Shown: positions 7,757 to 16,532, counted from the first letter of the stretch. The stretch: DNA of 64,000 nucleotides from Microbacterium saperdae (GCF_006716345.1 NZ_VFOX01000001.1:2170001-2234000), one strand, 5' to 3'. Notes: a model not told the origin generated them from the letters alone. Numbers and translations are program-made.

Positions 7757-8983
7757 TCAGGCCTCCTTCCGGCTGAGACCGAACGCGGCTCCCGCGGGGG
7801 CCGGCGAATCCTGGTAGGGCGAGTCTCCGGTCAGGTTGTCTCCGCGGTTCGCGCCGGGGCGGGCCTGACGGGTCGGTCCGTCACCGAACTCGGCCTTCAC
7901 CCGAGCGGCGTGCGTGGGGGCATCCGGCACGGCGACCGGACGGTCCTTCGCCAGCTCCTTGCGAAGCACAGGGACGACCTCCGACCCCAGGATGTCGAGC
8001 TGCTCGAGCACGGTCTTCAGCGGGAGGCCCGCGTGATCGATCAGGAACAGCTGGCGCTGGTAGTCGCCGTAGTGCTCGCGCATCGCGGCATAGCGGTCGA
8101 TGACCTGCTGAGGAGAGCCCACGGTGAGCGGAGTCATCTCGGTGAAGTCCTCCATGCTGGGTCCGTGGCCGTAGACGGGGGCGTTGTCGAAGTACGGCCG
8201 GAACTGGTTCACGGCGTCCTGCGACTTCGCGCTCATGAACACCTGACCGCCGAGCCCGACGATCGCCTGCTCCGGCGTGCCATGACCGTAGTGCGCGTAG
8301 CGCTGACGGTAGAGCTCGATCAGACGCTGGTAGTGCTCCTTGGGCCAGAAGATGTTGTTCGCGAAGAATCCGTCGCCGTAGTACGCGGCCTGCTCGGCGA
8401 TCTCCGGGGTGCGGATGGATCCGTGCCACACGAACGGGGCGACGCCGTCGAGGGGCCGCGGCGTCGAGGTGAAGCCCTGCAGCGGGGTGCGGAACTTCCC
8501 CTCCCAGTCGACCACGTCCTCACGCCACAGCTTGTGCAGCAGGGCGTAGTTCTCGATCGCGAGCGGGAGTCCCTGACGGATGTCCTGACCGAACCAGGGG
8601 TAGACGGGGCCGGTGTTGCCGCGGCCGAGCATCAGGTCCATGCGACCGTCCGACACGTGCTGGAGCATCGCGTACTCCTCGGCGATGCGCACCGGGTCGT
8701 TCGTCGTGATCAGCGTCGTCGAGGTCGACACGATCAGACGCTCGGTCTGCGCGGCGAGTGCGGCGAGGAACGTCGTGGGGCTGGACGACCAGAACGGCGG
8801 GTTGTGGTGCTCGCCGATCGCGAACACGTCGAGGCCCACCTCTTCGCTGTGCCGGGCGATGGCCAGGGTGGCCTTGATCCGCTCCTGCTCGCTGGGCGTG
8901 ACTCCCGTGGTGGGATCGCGGGTGATGTCGCTGACCGACATGATGCCGAACTGCATCGCCTGCGCGCCTGACTGCTCGCTCAT
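7757..8983 (-). CDS. Luciferase-like (LLM) FMN-dependent monooxygenase, CE1758 type
   Basis: TIM-barrel flavin-dependent monooxygenase of the bacterial luciferase family, partner of the FMN reductase that follows. Seen: MQFGIMSVSDITRDP at the N-terminus, DVFAIGEHHNPPFWSSSP (the conserved GEHH), DLMLGRGNTGPVYPWFG, TPLTVGSPQQVIDRY and a proline-rich tail. It has 408 residues. The ATG at 8983 is chosen because GGAG precedes it by 5 bases; an upstream in-frame start adds 17 non-conserved residues. The natural substrate of the CE1758/CE1759 pair is not established. Confidence 0.87.
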   Translation of the reverse strand: MSEQSGAQAMQFGIMSVSDITRDPTTGVTPSEQERIKATLAIARHSEEVGLDVFAIGEHHNPPFWSSSPTTFLAALAAQTERLIVSTSTTLITTNDPVRIAEEYAMLQHVSDGRMDLMLGRGNTGPVYPWFGQDIRQGLPLAIENYALLHKLWREDVVDWEGKFRTPLQGFTSTPRPLDGVAPFVWHGSIRTPEIAEQAAYYGDGFFANNIFWPKEHYQRLIELYRQRYAHYGHGTPEQAIVGLGGQVFMSAKSQDAVNQFRPYFDNAPVYGHGPSMEDFTEMTPLTVGSPQQVIDRYAAMREHYGDYQRQLFLIDHAGLPLKTVLEQLDILGSEVVPVLRKELAKDRPVAVPDAPTHAARVKAEFGDGPTRQARPGANRGDNLTGDSPYQDSPAPAGAAFGLSRKEA

Positions 8984-9024
8984 GATTGCTCCGTCTTCTC
9001 CGAATCGGATGACTCGGCATCCGC

Positions 9025-9053
9025 TTCTATTCATTTGAATGTATCTGAGTCAA
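9025..9053 (-). promoter_or_regulatory. Promoter/operator region of the monooxygenase pair
   Basis: The palindrome ATTCA-TT-TGAAT (9029-9040) lies between a TTGACT -35-like box (9048-9053, minus strand) and the monooxygenase start. A repressor bound here would cover the -10 region. No regulator gene is adjacent. Confidence 0.4.
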
Positions 9054-9081
9054 CGTGACACGAGCAACTTTATTCCCCGAG

Positions 9082-9087
9082 TAGCCT
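9082..9087 (+). promoter_or_regulatory. Leaderless -10 element (TAGCCT)
   Basis: TAGCCT, 6 bases, then the ATG at 9094. The GGAGG that touches the ATG is too close to act as a ribosome site, supporting a leaderless mRNA. Confidence 0.5.
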
Positions 9088-9093
9088 CGGAGG

Positions 9094-10230
9094 ATGAACA
9101 GCGCCGGTGCGGACATCTCAGGACCCCCGACGACGGGCGCGGTCGCCAAACCCCGGCGCCGCGTGCCCTTCTGGGACAACGCCCGCTACCTGTGCATCGT
9201 GCTCGTCGTCCTGGGCCACGCGATCCAGCGCCTCATCTACGACTCCGACATCGCCTTCGCGTTCTACCTGACGCTGTACGCCTTCCACATGCCGGCGTTC
9301 GCGATCATCTCCGGTTACTTCTCCAAATCCGGCTCCCCCACCAGGACGCAGATGGCCCGGGTGATCACCGACATCCTCGTGCCCTATGTGATCTTCGAGC
9401 TGCTGTGGACGCTGACGAAGTGGCTGGTGGAGGGCCAGGCGAATCCGAACATCACGCAGCCTTCCTGGACGCTGTGGTTCCTGCTCGCGCTCGGAATCTT
9501 CCGCCTCGTGCTCCCCTACCTCGCTCTGCTGCGCTGGCCGCTGGCCTGGACCGTCCTCATCTCTCTCGGAGTGGGCTATCTGCCCAACGTCGACAGCACA
9601 TTCTCCCTGTCGCGCACGCTCGGGCTGCTGCCCTTCTTCGCCCTCGGATGGTGGCTGCGCGAGCATGACATCGTCAACCGCTTCCGCCTTCTCGACTTCC
9701 GCCCGTGGTGGGTGCGCGCGGTCGCCGTCGCAGTGCTCGCTGCGAGCGGGTGGGCCGCCTGGAACTGGCTGCCCGTCTGGCAGGCGGCCGACCTCCGCCA
9801 CTGGCTGTTCTATGAGGACTCCTACGCCGACCTCGGCGGAGAGCAGTGGTGGGCCGGTGGAGTGCGCCTCGCCCTGATGCTGCTCGCCGTCGTGCTCAGC
9901 GCCTCCTTCTTCGCGCTGATCCCCCGCGGAACGCACTGGTGGACGACGTTCGGGCAGTACACGATGTACGTCTTCCTCCTGCACTCCTTCGTGCTGTATC
10001 CGTTCCGCGAGACCGGCGTCCTGCGCGACCTCGAGCCGACGTGGCTCTGGCTGCCCCTGGTCACCGTCCTCTCGGTACTCGTCGCACTGGCATTGGCCAC
10101 GAAACCGATCCGCCGCGTGTTCCGGCCTCTCGTCGAACCGCGACCGAAGTGGCTCTTCGCCGACCCGGCCCTCGCTTCTCGCGAAGGCAGTCGGAACGAC
10201 CCGACCGGTGCGCGTAGACCACGGACGTGA
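9094..10230 (+). CDS. Acyltransferase-3 (OpgC/OafA-like) membrane protein
   Basis: Multi-span membrane acyltransferase of the acyltransferase_3 family, which moves acyl groups onto cell-surface glycans or small metabolites. The N-terminus has RVPFWDNARYLCIVLVVLGHAIQR, matching the family's D-x-(L/A)R...H catalytic region, then FYLTLYAFHMPAFAIISGYFSKSG (the F-hydrophobic-SGY motif). About ten hydrophobic segments follow, with a basic, proline-rich C-terminal tail. It has 378 residues and stands alone, so its acceptor cannot be inferred. Confidence 0.85.
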   Translation: MNSAGADISGPPTTGAVAKPRRRVPFWDNARYLCIVLVVLGHAIQRLIYDSDIAFAFYLTLYAFHMPAFAIISGYFSKSGSPTRTQMARVITDILVPYVIFELLWTLTKWLVEGQANPNITQPSWTLWFLLALGIFRLVLPYLALLRWPLAWTVLISLGVGYLPNVDSTFSLSRTLGLLPFFALGWWLREHDIVNRFRLLDFRPWWVRAVAVAVLAASGWAAWNWLPVWQAADLRHWLFYEDSYADLGGEQWWAGGVRLALMLLAVVLSASFFALIPRGTHWWTTFGQYTMYVFLLHSFVLYPFRETGVLRDLEPTWLWLPLVTVLSVLVALALATKPIRRVFRPLVEPRPKWLFADPALASREGSRNDPTGARRPRT

Positions 10231-10257
10231 CCGCGCGGCTGAGCCGACGCGACCGGG

Positions 10258-10263
10258 TAGCGT
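10258..10263 (+). promoter_or_regulatory. Leaderless -10 element (TAGCGT)
   Basis: TAGCGT, 6 bases, then the GTG at 10270 of the serine hydrolase. Confidence 0.5.
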
Positions 10264-10269
10264 GAAGAG

Positions 10270-11133
10270 GTGAACCGCGCTGAGACGATCCGTGACCGCA
10301 TCGTCGGAGAGACCGATTCCACGGGCTTCGGGGCGCACGGGCTGCACGTGCTGATCGGCGCCGACACGGCAGAGCACCGCTGGACGCCGGATGTCCGTGG
10401 AGACATCCAGTCGGTGTCGAAGGGCGTCTGCGTGATGGCAGCCGCGATCGCCGCAGAAGAAGGACTCGTGGCCTTCGACGTCCCGATCGCGACCTATCTG
10501 GACGACACCCGGCTCGGCGAGGGGGTCGATCGCGTCACCCTCCGCCATCTGCTGACGATGACGAGCGGCATCGACCTTCCGTGGTCGGAGACGATGATGA
10601 CGGACTGGCCCGATCTCGCGACGGAGTTCCTCGGACGACCGACACCCGGACGTCGCTTCCAGTACTCCAATGCCAGCACATACACCGCCATGCGCGTTCT
10701 CGAGTCACGGGTCGGCGATGTCGCCGCGTATCTGGAGCCGCGGCTGTTCGCTCCGCTCGGACTGACGCAGGTCGAGTGGGAACGGTGCCCGAACGGTCGG
10801 ATCATCGCCGGCGGCGGTCTGGCGCTGCGGACGGAGGAGATGGCGCGGCTCGGTCGGCTGATCCGCGATCGCGGCCTCTGGCAGAGGAAGCAGCTGGTGG
10901 CACCGGAGTGGATCGACGCGATGCACTCCGACTGGGTGGTCGCCGGCGAGAGCCCGGGCTACGACCGCTACGCGCTGGCCGGATGGGGCGGGCCGGGTGA
11001 GGCCTGGCGACTCCACGGTGCGTACGGGCAGCTGCTCATCTTCGCGGGAGACGCCGTGGTGACCATCACGGCAGGCGACCACTTCGGCGCCGACGCGATG
11101 GCGGCGTTCGTGGTGGAGACCCTCGCGTCCTGA
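10270..11133 (+). CDS. Serine hydrolase, class C beta-lactamase-like
   Basis: Penicillin-binding/AmpC-fold hydrolase. It contains the catalytic SxxK at S48-K51 (QSVSKG), the YxN motif at Y132-N134 (FQYSNAS), and a late H-G-A-Y-G segment in place of the KTG/HxG triad. There is no signal peptide, so it is predicted cytoplasmic, consistent with esterase or amidase members rather than secreted beta-lactamases. It has 287 residues. The GTG start is set by the TAGCGT -10 element 6 bases upstream. Confidence 0.83.
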   Translation: MNRAETIRDRIVGETDSTGFGAHGLHVLIGADTAEHRWTPDVRGDIQSVSKGVCVMAAAIAAEEGLVAFDVPIATYLDDTRLGEGVDRVTLRHLLTMTSGIDLPWSETMMTDWPDLATEFLGRPTPGRRFQYSNASTYTAMRVLESRVGDVAAYLEPRLFAPLGLTQVEWERCPNGRIIAGGGLALRTEEMARLGRLIRDRGLWQRKQLVAPEWIDAMHSDWVVAGESPGYDRYALAGWGGPGEAWRLHGAYGQLLIFAGDAVVTITAGDHFGADAMAAFVVETLAS

Positions 11134-11151
11134 TTCCGTCGGGCCGCGGGA

Positions 11152-12465
11152 CTAGGCGAACAGCTCGGCGCCGACGTACGATCCGGGCTCCGCGCCCCGG
11201 GGAATCGCCCAGATGCCGGATCCGACATGGCGGATGTACTCGTTCAGCAGGTCGGTCGACAGACGCCGCTGCAGCGTGATGAAGTGCGCCGGGTCCCGTT
11301 GATACGAGAGGAAGAAGAGCCCGGCGTCCAGGCGACCGAGGTCGTTGTTGCCGTCGACGTAGTTGTAGCCGCGGCGCAGGATCCGGATGCCGTCGTTCTG
11401 CTCCGGGTGGGCGAGTCGCACGTGGCTGTGCGCATCGATCGACGAGCCGCCGAAGTTCGGGGCCGTGAACTCGTCGCCTCCGGACAGCGGGGCGCCCACG
11501 CCCTTGTCGCGGCCGATGATCGTGTCCTGCTCCGCGAGACGCACACGGTCCCAGGTCTCGATCAGCATCGCGATCTTGCGGGCGACGAGATAGGACCCGC
11601 CGGCGAGCCAGCTCGGCTCGTCCGCGTCCGCCACCCAGACATGCGCGTCCAGCGCCTTGTGATCGTCGGCGAGGATGTTCGCGGTGCCGTCCTTGAATCC
11701 GAACAGATTGCGCGGGGTGGCCGCGGACGCCGTGGTGCGCGACGTCTTGCCGAACCCGAGCTGGGACCACCGCAGTCGCGCCCGTCCGAACGCGATCCGG
11801 CTGAGGTTGCGGATCGCGTGCACCGCGACCTGCGGATCATCCGCACACGCCTGGATGCAGAGGTCGCCGTGCGAGCCCTGCGGATCGAGGTCGTCGCCGA
11901 GGAAGGCGGGAAGTCTCTCCAGCCCCTTCGGGCGCCGCGCCGCGATACCGTACCGGTCGCCGTCTTCGTTCTCGAAGAGCCCGGGGCCGAAGCCGAAAGT
12001 GATGGTGAGGCCGGCCGCGGGAAGCCCCAGGGCTTCGCCGGTGTCCTCCGGCGGCTGTTCCGCCGGACCGCCGACCGCGCCCGTCGCGCTGACCTCAAGG
12101 CCCTGCGTCATGCGGGATGCCGCGTACGACCAGTCCTGCAGGAGCGAGATCAGGTCGTCGCGGTCGGTGCGCGGCATCATGTCGAATGACGCGAAGTGCA
12201 GATGATCCTGCACCGCGGTCGTGATGCCGGCCTGGTGGTCGCCGAAGAAGGCGTACGGGTTCTGCGCGTCCGCGGCGGCGCGCGCCCTTCCGAGCGCCAC
12301 TCCCCCGGCGAGTCCGGCACCTGCTCCGACAGCGAGCCCCGCGACGCCGCCGCCGATCGCCAGGCCGAGCAGACCTCGCCGGCTCAGGCCGGTCGGAGCG
12401 GATGCCGCGGCCTGCTCCGCGTTCGACGCGTCGTCGGCTGCGGCATCCGTTCCTGGTTCTTTCAC
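11152..12465 (-). CDS. efeB: Deferrochelatase/DyP-type peroxidase EfeB
   Basis: Tat-exported haem peroxidase that ends the efeUOB ferrous iron uptake operon; proposed roles are Fe2+ oxidation or iron release from haem. A twin-arginine signal (GLSRRGLLGLAIGGGVAGLAVG, residues 27-48) follows a long acidic n-region. The DyP GxxDG motif appears as GFKDGTANI, and the proximal haem histidine region as DAHSHVRLAHP. It has 437 residues. The start is a GTG at 12465 with a TACGAT -10 element 7 bases upstream, so efeB may also be transcribed alone. Confidence 0.92.
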   Translation of the reverse strand: MKEPGTDAAADDASNAEQAAASAPTGLSRRGLLGLAIGGGVAGLAVGAGAGLAGGVALGRARAAADAQNPYAFFGDHQAGITTAVQDHLHFASFDMMPRTDRDDLISLLQDWSYAASRMTQGLEVSATGAVGGPAEQPPEDTGEALGLPAAGLTITFGFGPGLFENEDGDRYGIAARRPKGLERLPAFLGDDLDPQGSHGDLCIQACADDPQVAVHAIRNLSRIAFGRARLRWSQLGFGKTSRTTASAATPRNLFGFKDGTANILADDHKALDAHVWVADADEPSWLAGGSYLVARKIAMLIETWDRVRLAEQDTIIGRDKGVGAPLSGGDEFTAPNFGGSSIDAHSHVRLAHPEQNDGIRILRRGYNYVDGNNDLGRLDAGLFFLSYQRDPAHFITLQRRLSTDLLNEYIRHVGSGIWAIPRGAEPGSYVGAELFA

Positions 12466-12472
12466 GTGGGTG

Positions 12473-12478
12473 ATCGTA
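12473..12478 (-). promoter_or_regulatory. Possible internal leaderless promoter for efeB (TACGAT)
   Basis: TACGAT lies 7 bases before the GTG start of efeB within the 26-base efeO-efeB gap, a possible extra entry point into the operon. Confidence 0.35.
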
Positions 12479-12491
12479 TCCCGTCAGCTGA

Positions 12492-13724
12492 TCAGTCGAG
12501 CACCGTGCCGGTGAGCTGCGACAGCGGCTCGGCCAGGGCGTTGATCAGGTCGGTGAACTCCCGCTTGTTCTCGTCGGTGAGCTCGGCGTAGCCGACGAAG
12601 CCGTCGGCCAGCGACCCGTGCGCCGCGAGCGAGGTCTCGAGTGCCGTGTAACCGTCCTCGATCTCGGCGACGAGCGCCTTGCCGTCGTCGCCCTGGGCGG
12701 CGGCGAAGTCCTGCACGAGCGAGAAGGCCATCTTCGAGCCTTCGACGTTCGCCGCGAAGTCGTAGAGGTCCGTGCCGGACCACCAGTCCTCCTCGCCGGA
12801 GATCTTGCCGGTCGCGACCTCGTCGAGAAGCGCGATTGCCCCGTTGGAGATGCCGCCGATGCCCTGGTCGTCGAGCGCCGTGGTGAAGTCGTCGGAGTGC
12901 ACGTAGTCGTAGAGCTCCTGCACGTCGGCCAGGAGCAGGTCGCCGAAGTCGGCGCGCTCCTCCGGCGTCGACGGGGCCCAGTCCTGCCTGGCCGGCGTCT
13001 CGCCGTCCGCGTTCAGCGCGTCCTCCGCCGGAACCCACAGGTCCTTCTCGATGCGGTGGAAGCCGGTCCAGTCGAGTCCCTCGGCGACGGCGTCGACCTC
13101 TCGGTAGTCGATGCGCGGGTCGAGGTCGCCGAGCGCCTCGGCGACCGGCTCGATGCGCTCGTAGTAGGCGCGGGTCAGCGGGAAGAGCTCGCGGGCGGTC
13201 TCATCGTCCCCCGACTCGTAGGCGGCGACGAAGTCCTCGACCGCGGGAACGAGCTGGCCCACCTGATCCTTGACGAATGCAGCATAGAGATCGACGGCCT
13301 GCTGCTTCTGCTCGGCGTCCGGACCGTCGACGCTCACCCGATCTCCGGTGACCGTGAAGGACGCCTTGCCGACGCCTTCCCCGATCATGCCCGGCTTGCA
13401 GAGCGTGAAGTACTCACCCGGCTGCGCGACGACCGTGAGGGTGCGCGATGCCGCCGGTGCGATGTTCTCGACCTCGCCGACGATGCGCAGGCCGTCCTCC
13501 GCGAGCAGGTAGAACTCGGAGATCTGGTCGGTGTCGTTCGTCACGGCGAACGTGAGGGTTCCGCTGGTCGCCGTGGAGTCCGAGACGACGCAGTCGCCAT
13601 CGGTCGACGAGACGTCGAAGGCGGCCGACGCATCGACGTCGCTCTTGGCGACACAACCGCTCAGGACGAGCGCCGCGGCTCCGGTCGCGGCGAGCGCGCC
13701 GAGGATCCGATGGGAGGTGGTCAT
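12492..13724 (-). CDS. efeO: Iron uptake system lipoprotein EfeO (cupredoxin + M75)
   Basis: Extracytoplasmic metal-binding component of EfeUOB. It starts with a lipoprotein signal ending LVLSGC (lipidated Cys about residue 23). An N-terminal cupredoxin-like domain (about 40-125, containing EYFTLCKPGMIGEG) is followed by the imelysin/M75 domain with the HxxE motif in GFHRIEKDLW and helical repeats to the C-terminus (LINALAEPLSQLTGTVLD). It has 410 residues, the full two-domain form. It sits between efeU and efeB on one transcript. Confidence 0.93.
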   Translation of the reverse strand: MTTSHRILGALAATGAAALVLSGCVAKSDVDASAAFDVSSTDGDCVVSDSTATSGTLTFAVTNDTDQISEFYLLAEDGLRIVGEVENIAPAASRTLTVVAQPGEYFTLCKPGMIGEGVGKASFTVTGDRVSVDGPDAEQKQQAVDLYAAFVKDQVGQLVPAVEDFVAAYESGDDETARELFPLTRAYYERIEPVAEALGDLDPRIDYREVDAVAEGLDWTGFHRIEKDLWVPAEDALNADGETPARQDWAPSTPEERADFGDLLLADVQELYDYVHSDDFTTALDDQGIGGISNGAIALLDEVATGKISGEEDWWSGTDLYDFAANVEGSKMAFSLVQDFAAAQGDDGKALVAEIEDGYTALETSLAAHGSLADGFVGYAELTDENKREFTDLINALAEPLSQLTGTVLD

Positions 13725-13765
13725 GCTGCTCCTTGTTGTGAGAGAGAGGTCGCCGCTTCGTCACT

Positions 13766-14668
13766 CTAGTCCGCAGCGGGCTGCGGCTTCGGTGCACGAC
13801 GCGAACGGAGACCGCGGATGTAGAACGATCCGACGAGGGTGATGTACAGGGCCCAAGCGACGACCTGCAACCAGGTCATCGCCGGCATGAAGCCGACCGT
13901 CGCCTGCAGGATCGCTGCGAGCGGTCCTCCCGGCGCGATGGACGCGGACACGTCGAAGGCCCACCCGAAGGGGAAGGCCGCCCATCCGATCGCGACGCCG
14001 CCGGTGACGGGATCGATCGGAGCGGCATCCGTGAACGGCCCGGGCAGCGCGCCCGCCTCCTGCAGATCCATGAACGCGTAAGCGAGCACCCCTGCGGCGA
14101 CGATGACCAGGAAGCCGCCTGTCCAGGCGAAGAAGCGACGGAGATCGAGCGTGACCGCCCCACGGGAGATCAGCCAGCCGACCACGACGGCGGTGGCGAG
14201 GCCGAGAAGGGCTCCGAGGATCGCGGTGGGCGCATCGCCGAAGGACTGCACCATCGACCACAGCAGCAGGGTGGTCTCGATCCCCTCGCGCGCGACCGAC
14301 ACGAATCCGATCGCGACGAGCGCCCAGAGGCCTCCCGCCGTGAGGGCACGGTCGACGCCGCCTTCGAGGGTCGCCTTCATCGTGCGACCGGCGCGCTGCA
14401 TCCAGAAGATCATCCACGTGACCATGGCGACCGCGAGGAGGGAGAGCCCCCCGCCGATGAGCTCCTGGGCCGTGAACGTCAGCTCGTACGCACCGAACGT
14501 GAGAATGGCGCCGATCCCGAGCGCGAGGACGATCGCGAGTCCGACACCGGCCCACAGCTTCGGAAGAGCCTCCTGGCGACCGAGCCGCCGGAGGTAGGCG
14601 ACGAGGATGCCGACGACGAGGGCGGCTTCGAGGCCCTCGCGGAGGCCGATCAGGAAAGTGGCGAGCAC
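13766..14668 (-). CDS. efeU: FTR1-family iron permease EfeU
   Basis: Inner-membrane iron permease, first gene of the operon. It has the two FTR1 REGxE motifs, REGLEA (about residue 10) and REGIETTLL (about 128), in separate transmembrane helices, and seven predicted helices overall. The C-terminus is short and basic (RGLRSRRAPKPQPAAD). It has 300 residues. The start is a GTG at 14668 with only a weak purine-rich ribosome site. A DtxR/IdeR-like palindrome lies 27-45 bases upstream, consistent with iron repression. Confidence 0.93.
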   Translation of the reverse strand: MLATFLIGLREGLEAALVVGILVAYLRRLGRQEALPKLWAGVGLAIVLALGIGAILTFGAYELTFTAQELIGGGLSLLAVAMVTWMIFWMQRAGRTMKATLEGGVDRALTAGGLWALVAIGFVSVAREGIETTLLLWSMVQSFGDAPTAILGALLGLATAVVVGWLISRGAVTLDLRRFFAWTGGFLVIVAAGVLAYAFMDLQEAGALPGPFTDAAPIDPVTGGVAIGWAAFPFGWAFDVSASIAPGGPLAAILQATVGFMPAMTWLQVVAWALYITLVGSFYIRGLRSRRAPKPQPAAD

Positions 14669-14695
14669 GGAATGAAACTCTCTGCAGAACGATGA

Positions 14696-14713
14696 GGTAA
14701 GGCATCCCTTACC
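14696..14713 (-). promoter_or_regulatory. Candidate iron-dependent repressor site (DtxR/IdeR-like)
   Basis: GGTAAGG and CCTTACC are exact inverted repeats separated by CATC, directly upstream of efeU. The half-sites resemble the AGGTTAG arms of the DtxR/IdeR consensus with one change. Position in front of an iron uptake operon supports the call; binding is inferred. Confidence 0.5.
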
Positions 14714-14828
14714 AACGAGACTTTAGCACCGCCGTTCAGCGCTTCGATACATCCGCCTCTCGGATCGGGGCCGCGCGACGCGGAGGTAACGCGGCGCAAC
14801 ACTCGGCCCCGCTCCGAGCAAGCGGATC

Positions 14829-14834
14829 TACCCT
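14829..14834 (+). promoter_or_regulatory. Leaderless -10 element (TACCCT)
   Basis: TACCCT, 6 bases, then the ATG at 14841 of the dioxygenase. Confidence 0.5.
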
Positions 14835-14840
14835 CGGGAC

Positions 14841-15845
14841 ATGGCTGAACTCTCGCTCCCCATCCTCGACCTCTCCCAGCTCGACAACGGCCCCGAGGCG
14901 GCCGCGCGATTCCGTGACGACCTGCGCGCCGCGACGCACGATGTCGGGTTCTTCTATCTGACCGGCACCGGCATCTCGCCCGAACTCGAGGCGCGTCTGC
15001 ACCAGGCCGCTCTCGACTTCTTCGCGCTGCCGGAGGCGGACAAGCTCGCGATCGAGAACGTCAACAGCCCGCATTTCCGCGGCTACACCCGTGTCGGCGG
15101 CGAGCGCACGCAGGGCAAGGTCGACTGGCGCGAGCAGATCGACATCGGACCCGAGCGCGAGCCGATCGACGGCGGCCCGGCGTTCAACCGACTGGTGGGC
15201 CCGAACCTGTGGCCGGCCGCGCAGCCCGAGTTGCAGGACGTCGTCGCCGAGTGGCACGCCACGCTGTCCGACGTCGCCCGCAAGCTCCTGCGGGCCTGGG
15301 CCCAGACGCTCGGCGCCGACGAGACCTACTTCGACGAGCACTTCGGCGAGCCGTCGACGCTCATCAAGATCGTCCGTTACCCCGGTACCGACGCCCCCGA
15401 GCCCCAGCAGGGTGTCGGCGCCCACAAGGACTCCGGTGTCCTCACCCTCCTGTGGGTGGAGCCGGGCAAGGGCGGGCTCCAGGTCGAGCGCGACGGCGCG
15501 TGGGTGGACGCACCTCCGGTGCCCGGTGCCTTCGTCGTCAACATCGGCGAGCTCCTCGAGTACGCGACCGGCGGGTACCTGAAGGCGACGAACCACCGCG
15601 TCGTGTCGCCGAAGGCGCCGAACGAGCGCATCTCGATCCCGTTCTTCTTCAACCCGGCGCTCGACAAGCGACTTCCTCTGATCGAACTGCCCGAGGAGCT
15701 GGCTGCCGAGGCGAATGGCATCACCGAGGATCCGAGCAACCCGATCCACGCGCTCTACGGTGAGAACGCCCTGAAGTCGCGCCTGCGTGCGCACCCGGAC
15801 GTCGCAGCGATCCACCACGCCGACCTCGTCGGTGCTTCCGCCTGA
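14841..15845 (+). CDS. Isopenicillin N synthase-family Fe(II)/2OG-type oxygenase
   Basis: Non-haem iron dioxygenase of the isopenicillin N synthase-like superfamily. The N-terminal DIOX_N domain contains DVGFFYLTGTGI; the catalytic jelly-roll has the iron triad H195-x-D197 (GAHKDSGVLTLL) and H252 (TNHRVVSP), and the 2OG-carboxylate pair R263-x-S265 (ERISIPFFFNP). It has 334 residues. No penicillin-biosynthesis genes are nearby, so the substrate is probably a small amine, amide or pyrimidine-type compound. It ends 21 bases from the convergent GntR gene of the neighbouring catabolic island and may belong to it. Confidence 0.85.
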   Translation: MAELSLPILDLSQLDNGPEAAARFRDDLRAATHDVGFFYLTGTGISPELEARLHQAALDFFALPEADKLAIENVNSPHFRGYTRVGGERTQGKVDWREQIDIGPEREPIDGGPAFNRLVGPNLWPAAQPELQDVVAEWHATLSDVARKLLRAWAQTLGADETYFDEHFGEPSTLIKIVRYPGTDAPEPQQGVGAHKDSGVLTLLWVEPGKGGLQVERDGAWVDAPPVPGAFVVNIGELLEYATGGYLKATNHRVVSPKAPNERISIPFFFNPALDKRLPLIELPEELAAEANGITEDPSNPIHALYGENALKSRLRAHPDVAAIHHADLVGASA

Positions 15846-15866
15846 GGCGGAACCGGAGGCGCTCGG

Positions 15867-16532
15867 CTACCAGTCGAGCGCTTCCGCCAGCGCGTCGAGA
15901 ATCGGCTCCCTGGCCTGATCGATGTGCGCGTATGCCTGGGCGGCCGCGACCTCTCCCCGCCCGGCGAGGATCGCCTCCAGCAGCTGGCGGTGCTCGATCG
16001 CGTGCTCCTGCTCCCTCGTCGCATGCGTCAGGGTGAAGATCCACTCCATGCGGCCCAGCATCGGGGACAGGCTCCTCTCGAGGATCCGGTTGCCGGACAG
16101 CCGCACGATCTCGAGGTGGAATGCCAGGTTCGACACCCCGGCCTCCGACGTCTCCCCCGGCGCCAACGCCCGTTCGAGGAGCTGCTCCAGGCGTTCGGCG
16201 CTCGCGATGCCGGCATGCACCCTGTTCGCCGCATGTCGGGTGGCATAGGGCTCGATGCAGAGGCGCGCATCGAAGAGCTCCTCGACGTCCGGCCGGGTGA
16301 TGCGGGTGACGCTCGCGCCCCGGTTGCGCGACATCACGACGAACCCTTCGCCTGCCAGACGCTGCAGCGCCTGCCGCACGGGAACCCGTGACACCTCGAA
16401 ACGCTCGGAGAGGTCACGCTCCTTCAACCAGGCACCGGGAGTGAGCTCCCCGTCGATGATGGTGCGCAGCAAGCCGCGATAGACGTGCTCCGCCAGTGCG
16501 GCGCCGTCTCCGGTCGCGCGGTCAGCGCTCAT
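15867..16532 (-). CDS. GntR/FCD-family transcriptional regulator
   Basis: Repressor with an N-terminal winged helix (residues 10-75; WLKERDLSERFEVSRVPVRQALQRLAGEGFV) and an all-helical FCD effector domain. That domain carries the metal/ligand residues ELFDARLCIEPYATRHAA, FHLEIVRLSGN and H-rich EHRQLLEAI, so a carboxylate-like ligand is expected. It has 221 residues. Its start overlaps the end of the amidohydrolase gene by 11 bases, so both are translated from one mRNA. The TTGGTAT-type palindromes in the divergent promoter at 18044-18172 are its probable operators. Confidence 0.88.
   Translation of the reverse strand: MSADRATGDGAALAEHVYRGLLRTIIDGELTPGAWLKERDLSERFEVSRVPVRQALQRLAGEGFVVMSRNRGASVTRITRPDVEELFDARLCIEPYATRHAANRVHAGIASAERLEQLLERALAPGETSEAGVSNLAFHLEIVRLSGNRILERSLSPMLGRMEWIFTLTHATREQEHAIEHRQLLEAILAGRGEVAAAQAYAHIDQAREPILDALAEALDW

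Noticed and set aside
14841..15845. Beta-lactam biosynthesis from the isopenicillin N synthase similarity
   Set aside because: No ACV synthetase or other beta-lactam genes are present, and the family is very broad.
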